Assembly (NCBI GenBank): GCA_018712885.1
Contig: DVGE01000161.1
Coordinates: 1-8,978 of the forward strand
Source of the DNA: Candidatus Pullichristensenella stercoripullorum
GTDB lineage: Bacteria > Bacillota > Clostridia > Christensenellales > Aristaeellaceae
Direction: 5' to 3'
Length of the DNA stretch: 8,978 nucleotides
Part shown: piece after piece, positions 1 through 7,543 of the stretch
How the letters are laid out: each line of letters begins with the position of its first letter
Position numbering within the stretch: the first letter of the stretch is position 1
Program-made: the position numbers and the translations under genes
Notes under the pieces: generated by a model
Databases searched by the model: none
What the model was told of the DNA's origin: nothing
Seen by the model: the letters and a program-made list of their open reading frames with translations, nothing else

Positions 1-1
1 G

Positions 2-484
2 CGCAAGCGCATCGGCGCCCTGATCGTCTTTGAGCGGCACACGGGGCTGGCGGACGTCATCGACTCCGGCACCGTCATCGACGGCGAGATCTCCGCGCCG
101 CTGATCGAGAACATCTTTGAGCCGAACACGCCTTTGCACGACGGCGCGGTGATCGTGCGCGGCGAGCGCATCGTGGCCGCCGCCTGCATTTTGCAATTGA
201 CCGACGACCATTCCCTCTCCCGCGAACTGGGCACGCGCCACCGCGCCGCCATCGGCATCACCGAATCGACCGACGCGGTGAGCGTCATCGTTTCCGAGGA
301 GACGGGCATCATCTCCATGGCGCGCGACGGCAAGCTGACCCGCTATCTGGACACCAAATCGTTGACCATACTTTTGACCGAGCTGTTCATGCCCGACGAC
401 TTGCCGCCGGCCTGGTTGTCCGCACATTCGACGCTGCTCGGCGCGCGGGCCAGGAAGCAGAAGGAGGACGGCGATGAAGGATAA
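2..484 (+). CDS. cdaA: Diadenylate cyclase CdaA, C-terminal part (5' end outside window)
   Basis: Synthesises the second messenger c-di-AMP from two ATP; CdaA is normally held in the membrane by N-terminal helices that lie outside this window. The 160 visible residues are most of the DisA_N catalytic domain and are very close to the family pattern: GALIVFERHTGL near the left edge, PNTPLHDGAVIVR with the DGA motif at partial residues 47-49, ELGTRHRAAIG with the RHR motif at 79-81, then SEETGIIS. The reading frame is open from base 2, so the gene enters from the left. An internal TTG at 134 is not a start, because conserved domain sequence precedes it. The last codons (Gln-Lys-Glu-Asp) carry the AAGGAGG ribosome binding site of cdaR, and the 3' end overlaps cdaR by 11 bases. 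The family call is near certain; CdaA rather than DisA or CdaS rests on the adjacent cdaR. Confidence 0.95.
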   Translation, partial: RKRIGALIVFERHTGLADVIDSGTVIDGEISAPLIENIFEPNTPLHDGAVIVRGERIVAAACILQLTDDHSLSRELGTRHRAAIGITESTDAVSVIVSEETGIISMARDGKLTRYLDTKSLTILLTELFMPDDLPPAWLSAHSTLLGARARKQKEDGDEG

Positions 485-1763
485 GATTTTCTCCCTCCTC
501 AAGCGCTTTGGCAAGGCGTTCTGGGGTTCGCTCTCCCACAACCTGGGGCTGAAGCTGCTCGCGCTGCTGCTGGCCATTCTCCTGTGGAGTTACGTGGTCT
601 CCTCCAACCCCTCCATCACCCGCACCAAGGACATCAACGGCCTCACGGCCTACCTGAGCAACGAATCGACGCTCAACGCCAACCGCCTGGCGCTCGCCAA
701 CGACCCCGCGGAGGCGCTGGACGGCGTCTCCGTGCGGCTGGAAGTGCCGCAATCCAGCTACGCGCTGGCGGACGCGGACAACGTGCAGGTGACGCTGGAC
801 CTGTCCAGCGTGCGCGCGGCGGGCACGCAGGAAGTGCCGCTGCGGGCCACCACCAGCTACGGCCGGGTGGTGCGCATCGTGCCCGACTCGATAAAGCTCG
901 AATTCGAGACGTACGACTCGCGTTCCGTCCCCGTCAACGCCGCCGTCAGCGGCGAACAGCGGGAGGATATGTGGTACAACATCAACCGCCTCAACCCGGA
1001 AGAACTGGTCATCAGCGGGCCCTCGAGCGTGGTGCAGACCGTGGCCTCGGCCTATGTGTACGTGGACGTCACCGACCGGGAGGATCCCTACGTCACCGCG
1101 GCGCGCTTCGTGCTGCTTGACTACACGGGCGAGGAGATCGCACAGACGCTTTTGAGCAGCTCTTCAAGCTCGGTCACCGTGGGCGTCGAGGTCTATCCCA
1201 CCCGCGAACTGCACATCTCCACCGCGATCGAGGACGTGGTGCAGGGAACGCCCGCGGAAGGTTACGAGGTAACATCCGTCTCCATCCAGCCGAAGAGCGT
1301 CACCGTAGCCGCGGACGCGCAGCTGCTGGAGAGCCTTACCGAACTGCTCATCCAGCCGGTGGATGTGGACGGCGCCAGCCAGACCTTCTCGCAGCGCACG
1401 CGCATCGTCACGCTCACCGACTTTAAGGACATCTCTACCGAACAGGTCTACGTCACCGTCAACATCGAGGAAGTGCGCGCGAGCGCCTGGGCGGATGTGA
1501 ACCTCTCGTTCATCAACCGTCCTGATGATCTGACCTGTACGTTCACCAACGCGGACTTCCGCGTGCTCGTGACCGGGCCGGCCAGCCGCGTGGAGGCGCT
1601 TTCCGAGAGCGGCGTGGAGGCCATCGTGGACCTGCGCGACCTTTCGGCCGGGGAATACACGCTGCCCATCGCGGTGGATACGGAGCTCTACCCCGGCCTG
1701 ACGCTGGAATTTGAGCCGGCGAGCGTAGAGGTGACCCTCTCGGCTTCGTCCGGCATGGACTGA
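474..1763 (+). CDS. cdaR: CdaR, YbbR-domain regulator of diadenylate cyclase
   Basis: 429 residues. One N-terminal membrane segment lies at about residues 26-43 (Leu/Ala-rich, ending LLWSYVV) after a basic cytoplasmic start. The rest is extracytoplasmic, with about four YbbR repeats at roughly 54-146, 150-240, 246-333 and 340-423. Each has the family's beta-rich pattern, including YNINRLNPEELVISGPSS, EGYEVTSVSIQPKSVTV and DFRVLVTGPASRVEAL. CdaR binds CdaA in the membrane and modulates c-di-AMP synthesis in the Bacillota studied; it is not an enzyme. The ATG start at 474 is fixed by AAGGAGG at 461-467, six bases upstream and inside the end of cdaA, so translation of the pair is probably coupled. 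A Ser-rich run at residues 228-233 lies between the second and third repeats. The stop at 1763 is followed by an 18-base gap and the next gene. Confidence 0.93.
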   Translation: MKDKIFSLLKRFGKAFWGSLSHNLGLKLLALLLAILLWSYVVSSNPSITRTKDINGLTAYLSNESTLNANRLALANDPAEALDGVSVRLEVPQSSYALADADNVQVTLDLSSVRAAGTQEVPLRATTSYGRVVRIVPDSIKLEFETYDSRSVPVNAAVSGEQREDMWYNINRLNPEELVISGPSSVVQTVASAYVYVDVTDREDPYVTAARFVLLDYTGEEIAQTLLSSSSSSVTVGVEVYPTRELHISTAIEDVVQGTPAEGYEVTSVSIQPKSVTVAADAQLLESLTELLIQPVDVDGASQTFSQRTRIVTLTDFKDISTEQVYVTVNIEEVRASAWADVNLSFINRPDDLTCTFTNADFRVLVTGPASRVEALSESGVEAIVDLRDLSAGEYTLPIAVDTELYPGLTLEFEPASVEVTLSASSGMD

Positions 1764-1781
1764 TGATCTACGGAGGCAACA

Positions 1782-2405
1782 ATGGCGGCAAACAGCTTTG
1801 CGGATACAGTCGTGAACGGCATGCTCAGTTGGTTGAAGGGCTTCGCCAACTGGGTGCTGCGGCTGTTTGACCTGGCCGGCAGCGGCGGCGTTTCCCCGCT
1901 GGAGTGGCTGTCGGAGCACTGGCTGCAGCTTTTGATCGTTTTGCTGATCGTCGGCGTGGCGGCGGACGTCATCGTCTGGCTGATCCGCTGGCGGCCCTAC
2001 TGGGTGTGGTTCCACAAAAAGCGCATCGTCGTGGATGACGAGGACTTTTTCGCGGACGAGGAAACGCGGGAGGAAGAAGCGCGAAGCGACACCATCCCGC
2101 TGCGCCCCGTTCGCCGGCCGGATACCATCGTGCGGCGCGAGCCCGCGAGCACGGCGCCAAGCCGTTCCCGCCCCGCGCGCGCGCCCAAACTGAAAGCGGA
2201 CGCGCAGCAAAAGCGCGAACCGCCGCGGCCGGATGTGTTTGAGGACGAGCTGTTCCGCATCCAGCCCTCGTCCAAGGCGCGCAAAGTGCCGGAAGACGCG
2301 GTGTTCAACGTCAGCGACCTGCCGCGCGCGCAGGCGCAGAAAAAGCGCCCGCCGGCCAAAAAGCCCGCGGCGCGCAAGGAGGACGACCTGTTTGATCTCC
2401 ACTGA
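1782..2405 (+). CDS. Unrecognised single-pass membrane protein with charged cytoplasmic tail
   Basis: 207 residues; I do not recognise a family. Three parts are visible. Residues 1-45 hold a Trp/Phe-rich amphipathic stretch (about 10-30) and no cleavable signal. Residues 48-68 form a hydrophobic membrane helix (LQLLIVLLIVGVAADVIVWL) followed by Arg/Trp/His/Lys-rich residues, so the C-terminus is probably cytoplasmic by the positive-inside rule. Residues 80-207 are hydrophilic, Pro/Arg/Lys/Glu-rich and look disordered. The tail repeats short acidic-plus-Phe patches: DDEDFF (85-90), FEDELF (153-158) and EDDLF (200-204) near the C-terminus, a pattern typical of short docking motifs. The ATG start follows GGAGG at 1772-1776. 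The last codons contain the ribosome binding site of the next gene and overlap it by 14 bases. Position behind cdaR suggests a membrane-associated role near the cyclase, as inference only. Confidence 0.85.
   Translation: MAANSFADTVVNGMLSWLKGFANWVLRLFDLAGSGGVSPLEWLSEHWLQLLIVLLIVGVAADVIVWLIRWRPYWVWFHKKRIVVDDEDFFADEETREEEARSDTIPLRPVRRPDTIVRREPASTAPSRSRPARAPKLKADAQQKREPPRPDVFEDELFRIQPSSKARKVPEDAVFNVSDLPRAQAQKKRPPAKKPAARKEDDLFDLH
2376..2382 (+). promoter_or_regulatory. Consensus Shine-Dalgarno that sets a TTG start
   Basis: AAGGAGG lies nine bases before TTG at 2392, inside the codons for Lys-Glu-Asp near the end of the upstream membrane-protein gene. It decides the start of the ATPase: the next in-frame start downstream (GTG at 2434) leaves only three residues before the P-loop, and the in-frame GTG upstream (2233) would overlap the previous gene by more than 170 bases. 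Confidence 0.88.
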
Positions 2406-3081
2406 GTGGCTCACGGCCGGGCGGCGCCTGAAGGTGCTCGTCGGCCATTATGGGAGCGGCAAGACCGAGCTGGCGGTGAACATGGCGCTGCGTTTGGCGC
2501 AAACGGCGCGAACCATGCTCATCGACCTGGACATCGTCAACCCCTTTTTCCGCAGCGCCGAGGTAAAGCCTTTGCTGCAGGAAAACGGTGTGGAAGTCGT
2601 CTACCCGGCCTACGCGCTCTCGGGCGTAGACATCCCTATTTTGCCGGCGGAGGTGGAGCGCGCCTTCACCACGGACGGCTATTGCGTGTTCGACGTCGGC
2701 GGCGACGACGACGGCGCGGTGGCGCTGGGGCGCTATCACGCGCAGTTTTCCGCTTGTCCCGCCGACGTTTATTTTGTGGTCAACCCCTTTCGCCCGCGCA
2801 CGGCGCGGGTCGGGCAGGCGCTGGCGCTGATGGAGGCCATAGAGCGGCGCGCGCGCGTGCCCATCACCGCGCTGGCCGTCAACGCCAACCTCGGCGCGGA
2901 GACCACAGCGGAGGAGATCCGCGCCGGGCGCGATTTTGTTTCCCGCCTCGCGGAGGAGAGCGGGCTGCCGGTGGCGTTCGAGGCGGGCGGGGAAGAAGCG
3001 CTCGCGCCCCTGCCGGCAGTGTGGCCGCAGCTGCCCATCCGCCGCTACCTTACCCCGGAATGGATGAAATGGCATGAATAA
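2392..3081 (+). CDS. P-loop ATPase, CobQ/CobB/MinD-like, function unknown
   Basis: 229 residues from the TTG at 2392. The fold is of the MinD/CobQ (SIMIBI) NTPase type. Visible parts are a Walker A loop GHYGSGKTE at residues 18-26, an LIDLDIVNPFFRS strand-loop at 43-55 with Asp45 and Asp47, and a DVGGDDDG segment at 101-108 in the Walker B/switch II position. A strand ending in VVNPFRPRT follows, where related proteins close the nucleotide pocket. GHYGSGKTE and DLDIVNPFFRS are typical of a family of about 210-260 residues that is common in anaerobic Clostridia and annotated only as ATP-binding protein. No membrane segment or DNA-binding domain is seen, so it is probably cytoplasmic. It overlaps the membrane-protein gene by 14 bases and the hydrolase gene by 8, which argues for matched production. 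Nucleotide binding is well supported; the cellular role is unknown. Confidence 0.9.
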   Translation: MISTEWLTAGRRLKVLVGHYGSGKTELAVNMALRLAQTARTMLIDLDIVNPFFRSAEVKPLLQENGVEVVYPAYALSGVDIPILPAEVERAFTTDGYCVFDVGGDDDGAVALGRYHAQFSACPADVYFVVNPFRPRTARVGQALALMEAIERRARVPITALAVNANLGAETTAEEIRAGRDFVSRLAEESGLPVAFEAGGEEALAPLPAVWPQLPIRRYLTPEWMKWHE

Positions 3082-3724
3082 ACGGCGCATACTCTGCTTT
3101 GGCGATTCCAACACTTACGGCACCAATCCGGTCGGGCCGCGCTACGGCGAAGACGCGCGCTGGCCGACGCTTTTGCAGATGCTGCTGGGCGAGGGCTTTC
3201 GCGTGCTGGAAGAAGGCTTCGGCGGGCGCACCATTGCCTTCGACGACCCCGTGGAGGGCGGCTACAAGAGCGGCATGCAATACCTGCCGCCCTGCCTGAT
3301 GAGCCACGACCCGCTGGATCTGGTGATCGTCATGCTGGGCACGAACGACACAAAGCAGCGCTTTGCCATGTCCGCGCCTGCCATCGCCCAGGCGCTGGCG
3401 CATCTTGTGCGTCTTTGCCGCCTCTACGCGGCGGACGCGCGGGGCGAGCCTGCGCGCGTGCTCATCATTTCCCCGCCGCCGGTGCGCAGGGAAGTGTTGA
3501 AAACGCGCATGGCGGGGACGTTCGACACGCGCAGCGTCGAGGTCTCGGAACATTTGGCGGAGGAGTATCTGCGCATCGCCAAACTGATGCGCTGCGAGTA
3601 TGTCAACGCGGCGGACTTCTGCCGCGCCTCGGAAGAAGACGGCGTACACCTCACCGCCGAGGGGCACCGCGCCCTGGCAAGAGGCATCGCCGGAAAAATA
3701 TGGGAGATCTTCAAGGAGGAGTAG
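3074..3724 (+). CDS. SGNH/GDSL hydrolase, arylesterase/acyltransferase-like
   Basis: 216 residues, a complete SGNH-family esterase. Block I is ILCFGDSNTYG with nucleophile Ser12; block II has Gly50 in EEGFGGRT; block III is MLGTNDTK with Asn91; block V is DGVHLT with Asp189 and His192. The order RILCFGDS, EEG-x-x-x-RT, DDP, YLP, LDLVI-x-MLGTNDTK closely follows the Mycobacterium smegmatis arylesterase/acyltransferase subfamily, whose members cleave small esters or transfer acyl groups. The substrate here is unknown. There is no signal peptide, so it should act in the cytoplasm. The ATG at 3074 overlaps the ATPase gene by 8 bases and has only a weak GGAT before it, which suggests start by translational coupling. 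Its last codons (Phe-Lys-Glu-Glu) contain the ribosome binding site of the dehydrogenase. Confidence 0.92.
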   Translation: MNKRRILCFGDSNTYGTNPVGPRYGEDARWPTLLQMLLGEGFRVLEEGFGGRTIAFDDPVEGGYKSGMQYLPPCLMSHDPLDLVIVMLGTNDTKQRFAMSAPAIAQALAHLVRLCRLYAADARGEPARVLIISPPPVRREVLKTRMAGTFDTRSVEVSEHLAEEYLRIAKLMRCEYVNAADFCRASEEDGVHLTAEGHRALARGIAGKIWEIFKEE

Positions 3725-3727
3725 ATC

Positions 3728-4909
<1,182 letters not shown>

Positions 4910-4926
4910 CGGCCCGGCCGCATGCG

Positions 4927-4965
4927 AACGCCCGCCCCGCGAACGACGCGGTGCGGGCGTTTGTT
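4927..4965 (+). terminator. Intrinsic terminator between the convergent dehydrogenase and rho genes
   Basis: The arms AACGCCCGC-c-CCGCG (4927-4941) and CGCGG-t-GCGGGCGTT (4947-4961) pair over 14 base pairs with one mismatch and an AACGA loop, then TGTT. It starts 17 bases after the dehydrogenase stop and its right edge touches the rho stop at 4965. The T-rich side follows the plus-strand arm, so it mainly ends the plus-strand transcript. The minus-strand side lacks a T run, so whether it also ends rho is uncertain. Confidence 0.85.
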
Positions 4966-7499
4966 CAGGACTTTATGGTGAAGCCTTCCTTTTCGAACAC
5001 AGCCATCCAACCTTTGAGGCGGTTGAAGAAATCGGCGTTGGAGCTGGTCTTTTCCATCATGCCGATGAGCTGCTCGGCGGTCTCCTGCGGGTTGCCGCCG
5101 GAGAGCAGGCGGCGTATCTTCAGCGCGCCTTCCAGTTCCTGTTCGTCAAGGAGCAGCTCTTCGCGGCGGGTGCCGGACTTGAACATGTCGATGGCCGGGA
5201 AGATGCGCCGGTCGGAGAGCTTGCGGTCGAGGTGCAGCTCCATGTTGCCGGTGCCCTTGAACTCCTCGAAGATGATGTCGTCCATGCGGCTGCCAGTCTC
5301 GACCAGGGCGGTGGCGATGATGGTGAGGCTGCCGCCGTTTTCGATGTTGCGCGCCGCGCCGAAAAAGCGCTTGGGCTTGTGCAGCGCCCCCGGGTCGAGG
5401 CCGCCGGAGAGCGAGCGCCCGGTCGGGGGAATGACGAGGTTGTAGGCGCGGGCCAGGCGGGTGATGGAATCGAGCAGCACCACCACGTCCTTGCCCTGCT
5501 CCACGAGGCGCTGGGCGCGGTCGAGCACCATCTCGCTGACGCGGGTGTGGTTCTCGGGGGCCTCGTCGAAGGTGGAGTAGACCACTTCGCCCTCGATGGA
5601 GCGCTTCATGTCCGTCACCTCCTCGGGCCGCTCGTCGATGAGCAGCACGATGAGGTGCACGTCCGGATAGTTGCGGGTGATGGCGTTGGCGATCTTTTTA
5701 AGCAAGGTCGTCTTGCCGGCCTTGGGCTGGGAGACGATCATGCCCCTCTGCCCCTTGCCGATGGGCGCGAGCATGTCGATGAGGCGCAGGGCGAGGTCGC
5801 TGTGGCCGCTGGGGTCCTCAAGGCGCAGGCGCTCGTCCGGGTAGATGGGCACCAGCGATTCAAAGGGCTTGCGCCGCGCAGCCTTCTCCGGCGCTTCGCC
5901 GTTGATCTCGCTGATGTAGATCATGGCGTTGTAGCGGTCGCCCTCGCGCTGCGGGCGGGTCTTGCCCACCACGTAGTCGCCGTTGCGCAGACCAAAGCGG
6001 CGGATCTGGGCGATGGAGACGTAGACGTCCTTGTTGCCGGGCAGGTAGTTCTCGGCGCGCAAAAAGCCGTAGCCCTCGGGGTGGACTTCCAGCACGCCGT
6101 AGCCGTCCATGCACTCGCCCGTGGCCAGCATCTCCGGCACGCCGGGGTTGATGGCGTTGGGGTCGGGCACATAGGCGTTCTCTCGGCGCAGCGCGTACTC
6201 GCGCGGGGCGGCCGGGCGCGGATAGTCCTGTTTGGGCGTGTCCACGCGCTGCAGGCGCTGATAGTCCTGTTTGGGCGCGTCCACGCGCTGCGGGCGCGGA
6301 TAGTCCTGTTTGGGCGCGTCCACGCGCTGCGGGCGCTGGTAGTCCTGCCGCTGGGGAGCATCCACGCGATCATAACGGCGCGGATAGTCCGCGCGCGGGG
6401 CGTTCGCGTGCGCGTCCTGCGCGGTGCGGGGAACGGCGTTGCGGTTGAATTCGCGGGGGATGCGCTGCTGGCCGTCGTAGCGCTGCTGGCCGTAGCGGGG
6501 CTGATAACGGGGCGCATAGGGGCGGCGCTCGCCTTCGGCGTTCTGGCGGTAGCGCGCGGCGCGCGGGCTTTCGCGGTCCTCCACGGGCGCAGCGCTCTCC
6601 GGCGCGGCGCTCTCTGCGGTGGCAGCCGGCTGCGGCGCGCTGGCCCCGGCGCTTTCCCCGCCTTGCGGCGCGGCGGGCGCGCCCTCTTCCTGGGCGATGG
6701 CGGCGCGGGACGGGCGCGCGCGGCGCGGACGGGCGGACGCGGCGGGCAGCGCCGGCGCTTCCGACGTGGGCGGCAGCGCGGGAGCGCTTTCCGACGCGGC
6801 GGGGAGTTCCGCGGCCCCGGAAGGCGTTTCGCCGGCGGCGGGATCTTCGGCGACGATGGCAGGCGCTTCGGCGGGCATGGCGGGCGCTTCGGCGGCTTCC
6901 GGCCGCGGCGCGCGTTCCCGCGCCGCTTCTGCGGAAGTCTCCGCCTGGACAGCGCTCTCCCCCGCCCCGCCCTGTTCGGCTTCGGGCGACTTGGGGCCCG
7001 GCGCGGCCTTCTTCCGCCGCTTGGCCTTTGCCGCGCTCTCCTTCAACGGGGCGGTCGCCTCCGGCGGCGGGACGTCGGCTGCCTTCTCGCCCTCCGGCGC
7101 GGCCTGGCGCGCTCCGCTCCTGCGCGCCGGCTTTTTCTCCGGAGGCGCGGCTTTCGAGCGGCGCTCGCGCCTGGCCGGGGGCGCCTTCGGGACGGGCGCG
7201 GCCGCTGCCGCCGTGGAGTCCGGGGCGGGCTCCGCCGCCGTTTCCGGGGCGGGCGCTTCTTGGACGGGCGCTTCCCTGGCTGGCTCGGGCGTTTCTTTGG
7301 CGGGCGCTTCTTTGGCAGGCTCCGGCGCCTGCTCCTGCGCCGCCTGTTCAGCGGACTGCCGCGCGGCGGCGAGCTGGCCTTCGAGCACGAGCTCTACCAG
7401 CCTGCTCTTTGCCGTGCCCGCGGGCACTTTGACCTTCAGCTCTTTGGCGAGCTGGCGCAGCTCGACGACGGTCTTCGTATGCAGCGTTCGATAATCCAA
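4965..7499 (-). CDS. rho: Transcription termination factor Rho with a ~400-residue disordered insertion
   Basis: 844 residues against about 420 for E. coli Rho. It is a hexameric RNA-dependent ATPase that ends transcription. Order: N-terminal Rho_N helical domain at 8-42 (TVVELRQLAKELKV); an Ala/Pro/Glu-rich block at about 43-305 with basic patches near 109-131, 158-166 and 257-265; an Arg/Tyr/Gln/Pro-rich block at about 308-440 with a 13-residue tandem repeat; a cold-shock-like RNA-binding domain at about 457-534 with GYGFLR at 476-481; then the helicase core. The core has Walker A SQPKAGKTT at 590-598, Walker B VVVLLDSITRLARAYN at 672-687, SGGLDPGALHKPKRFFGAARNIE at 698-720, and ATALVETGSRMDDIIFEEFKG up to about 749. 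All core motifs look intact. The TTG start is set by AAGGAGG seven bases upstream; an in-frame start at 7595 would run into the methyltransferase gene. The methyltransferase ends 44 bases upstream, so the two are probably co-transcribed. Confidence 0.96.
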   Translation of the reverse strand: MDYRTLHTKTVVELRQLAKELKVKVPAGTAKSRLVELVLEGQLAAARQSAEQAAQEQAPEPAKEAPAKETPEPAREAPVQEAPAPETAAEPAPDSTAAAAAPVPKAPPARRERRSKAAPPEKKPARRSGARQAAPEGEKAADVPPPEATAPLKESAAKAKRRKKAAPGPKSPEAEQGGAGESAVQAETSAEAARERAPRPEAAEAPAMPAEAPAIVAEDPAAGETPSGAAELPAASESAPALPPTSEAPALPAASARPRRARPSRAAIAQEEGAPAAPQGGESAGASAPQPAATAESAAPESAAPVEDRESPRAARYRQNAEGERRPYAPRYQPRYGQQRYDGQQRIPREFNRNAVPRTAQDAHANAPRADYPRRYDRVDAPQRQDYQRPQRVDAPKQDYPRPQRVDAPKQDYQRLQRVDTPKQDYPRPAAPREYALRRENAYVPDPNAINPGVPEMLATGECMDGYGVLEVHPEGYGFLRAENYLPGNKDVYVSIAQIRRFGLRNGDYVVGKTRPQREGDRYNAMIYISEINGEAPEKAARRKPFESLVPIYPDERLRLEDPSGHSDLALRLIDMLAPIGKGQRGMIVSQPKAGKTTLLKKIANAITRNYPDVHLIVLLIDERPEEVTDMKRSIEGEVVYSTFDEAPENHTRVSEMVLDRAQRLVEQGKDVVVLLDSITRLARAYNLVIPPTGRSLSGGLDPGALHKPKRFFGAARNIENGGSLTIIATALVETGSRMDDIIFEEFKGTGNMELHLDRKLSDRRIFPAIDMFKSGTRREELLLDEQELEGALKIRRLLSGGNPQETAEQLIGMMEKTSSNADFFNRLKGWMAVFEKEGFTIKS
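6213..6347 (-). repeat. 39-bp in-frame tandem repeat inside rho
   Basis: Three near-identical 39-base units (6231-6347) and the start of a fourth (6213-6230) encode QDYQRPQRVDAPK, QDYPRPQRVDAPK, QDYQRLQRVDTPK and QDYPRP, Rho residues 385-429. On the plus strand the landmark GATAGTCCTG recurs at 6221, 6260 and 6299, with a one-base variant at 6338, exactly 39 bases apart. A degenerate unit (DYPRRYDRVDAPQR) precedes the first in protein order. The near identity at DNA level points to recent expansion, and copy number may vary between strains. Confidence 0.93.
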
Positions 7500-7506
7500 G
7501 AAATGA

Positions 7507-7513
7507 CCTCCTT
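7507..7513 (-). promoter_or_regulatory. Consensus Shine-Dalgarno that sets the TTG start of rho
   Basis: AAGGAGG on the minus strand stands seven bases before TTG at 7499-7497. The protein from that TTG begins LDYRTLHTKTVVELRQLA, just ahead of the Rho_N domain. The frame stays open upstream to 7595, but that extension overlaps the methyltransferase gene and contains this site, so the longer start is unlikely. Confidence 0.88.
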
Positions 7514-7543
7514 CAAAAAGGACGGAAGGGGCGCGGCGAAGGG

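Noticed and set aside
1164..2414. Minus-strand frame of 416 codons opposite cdaR and the membrane protein
   Set aside because: Antisense shadow: Arg/His/Ala-rich, no motif, and it crosses a real gene boundary.
6213..6395. Repeats at 39-base spacing considered as a CRISPR array
   Set aside because: The units abut without variable spacers and stay in frame with Rho as a 13-residue repeat, so this is a protein-coding tandem repeat.
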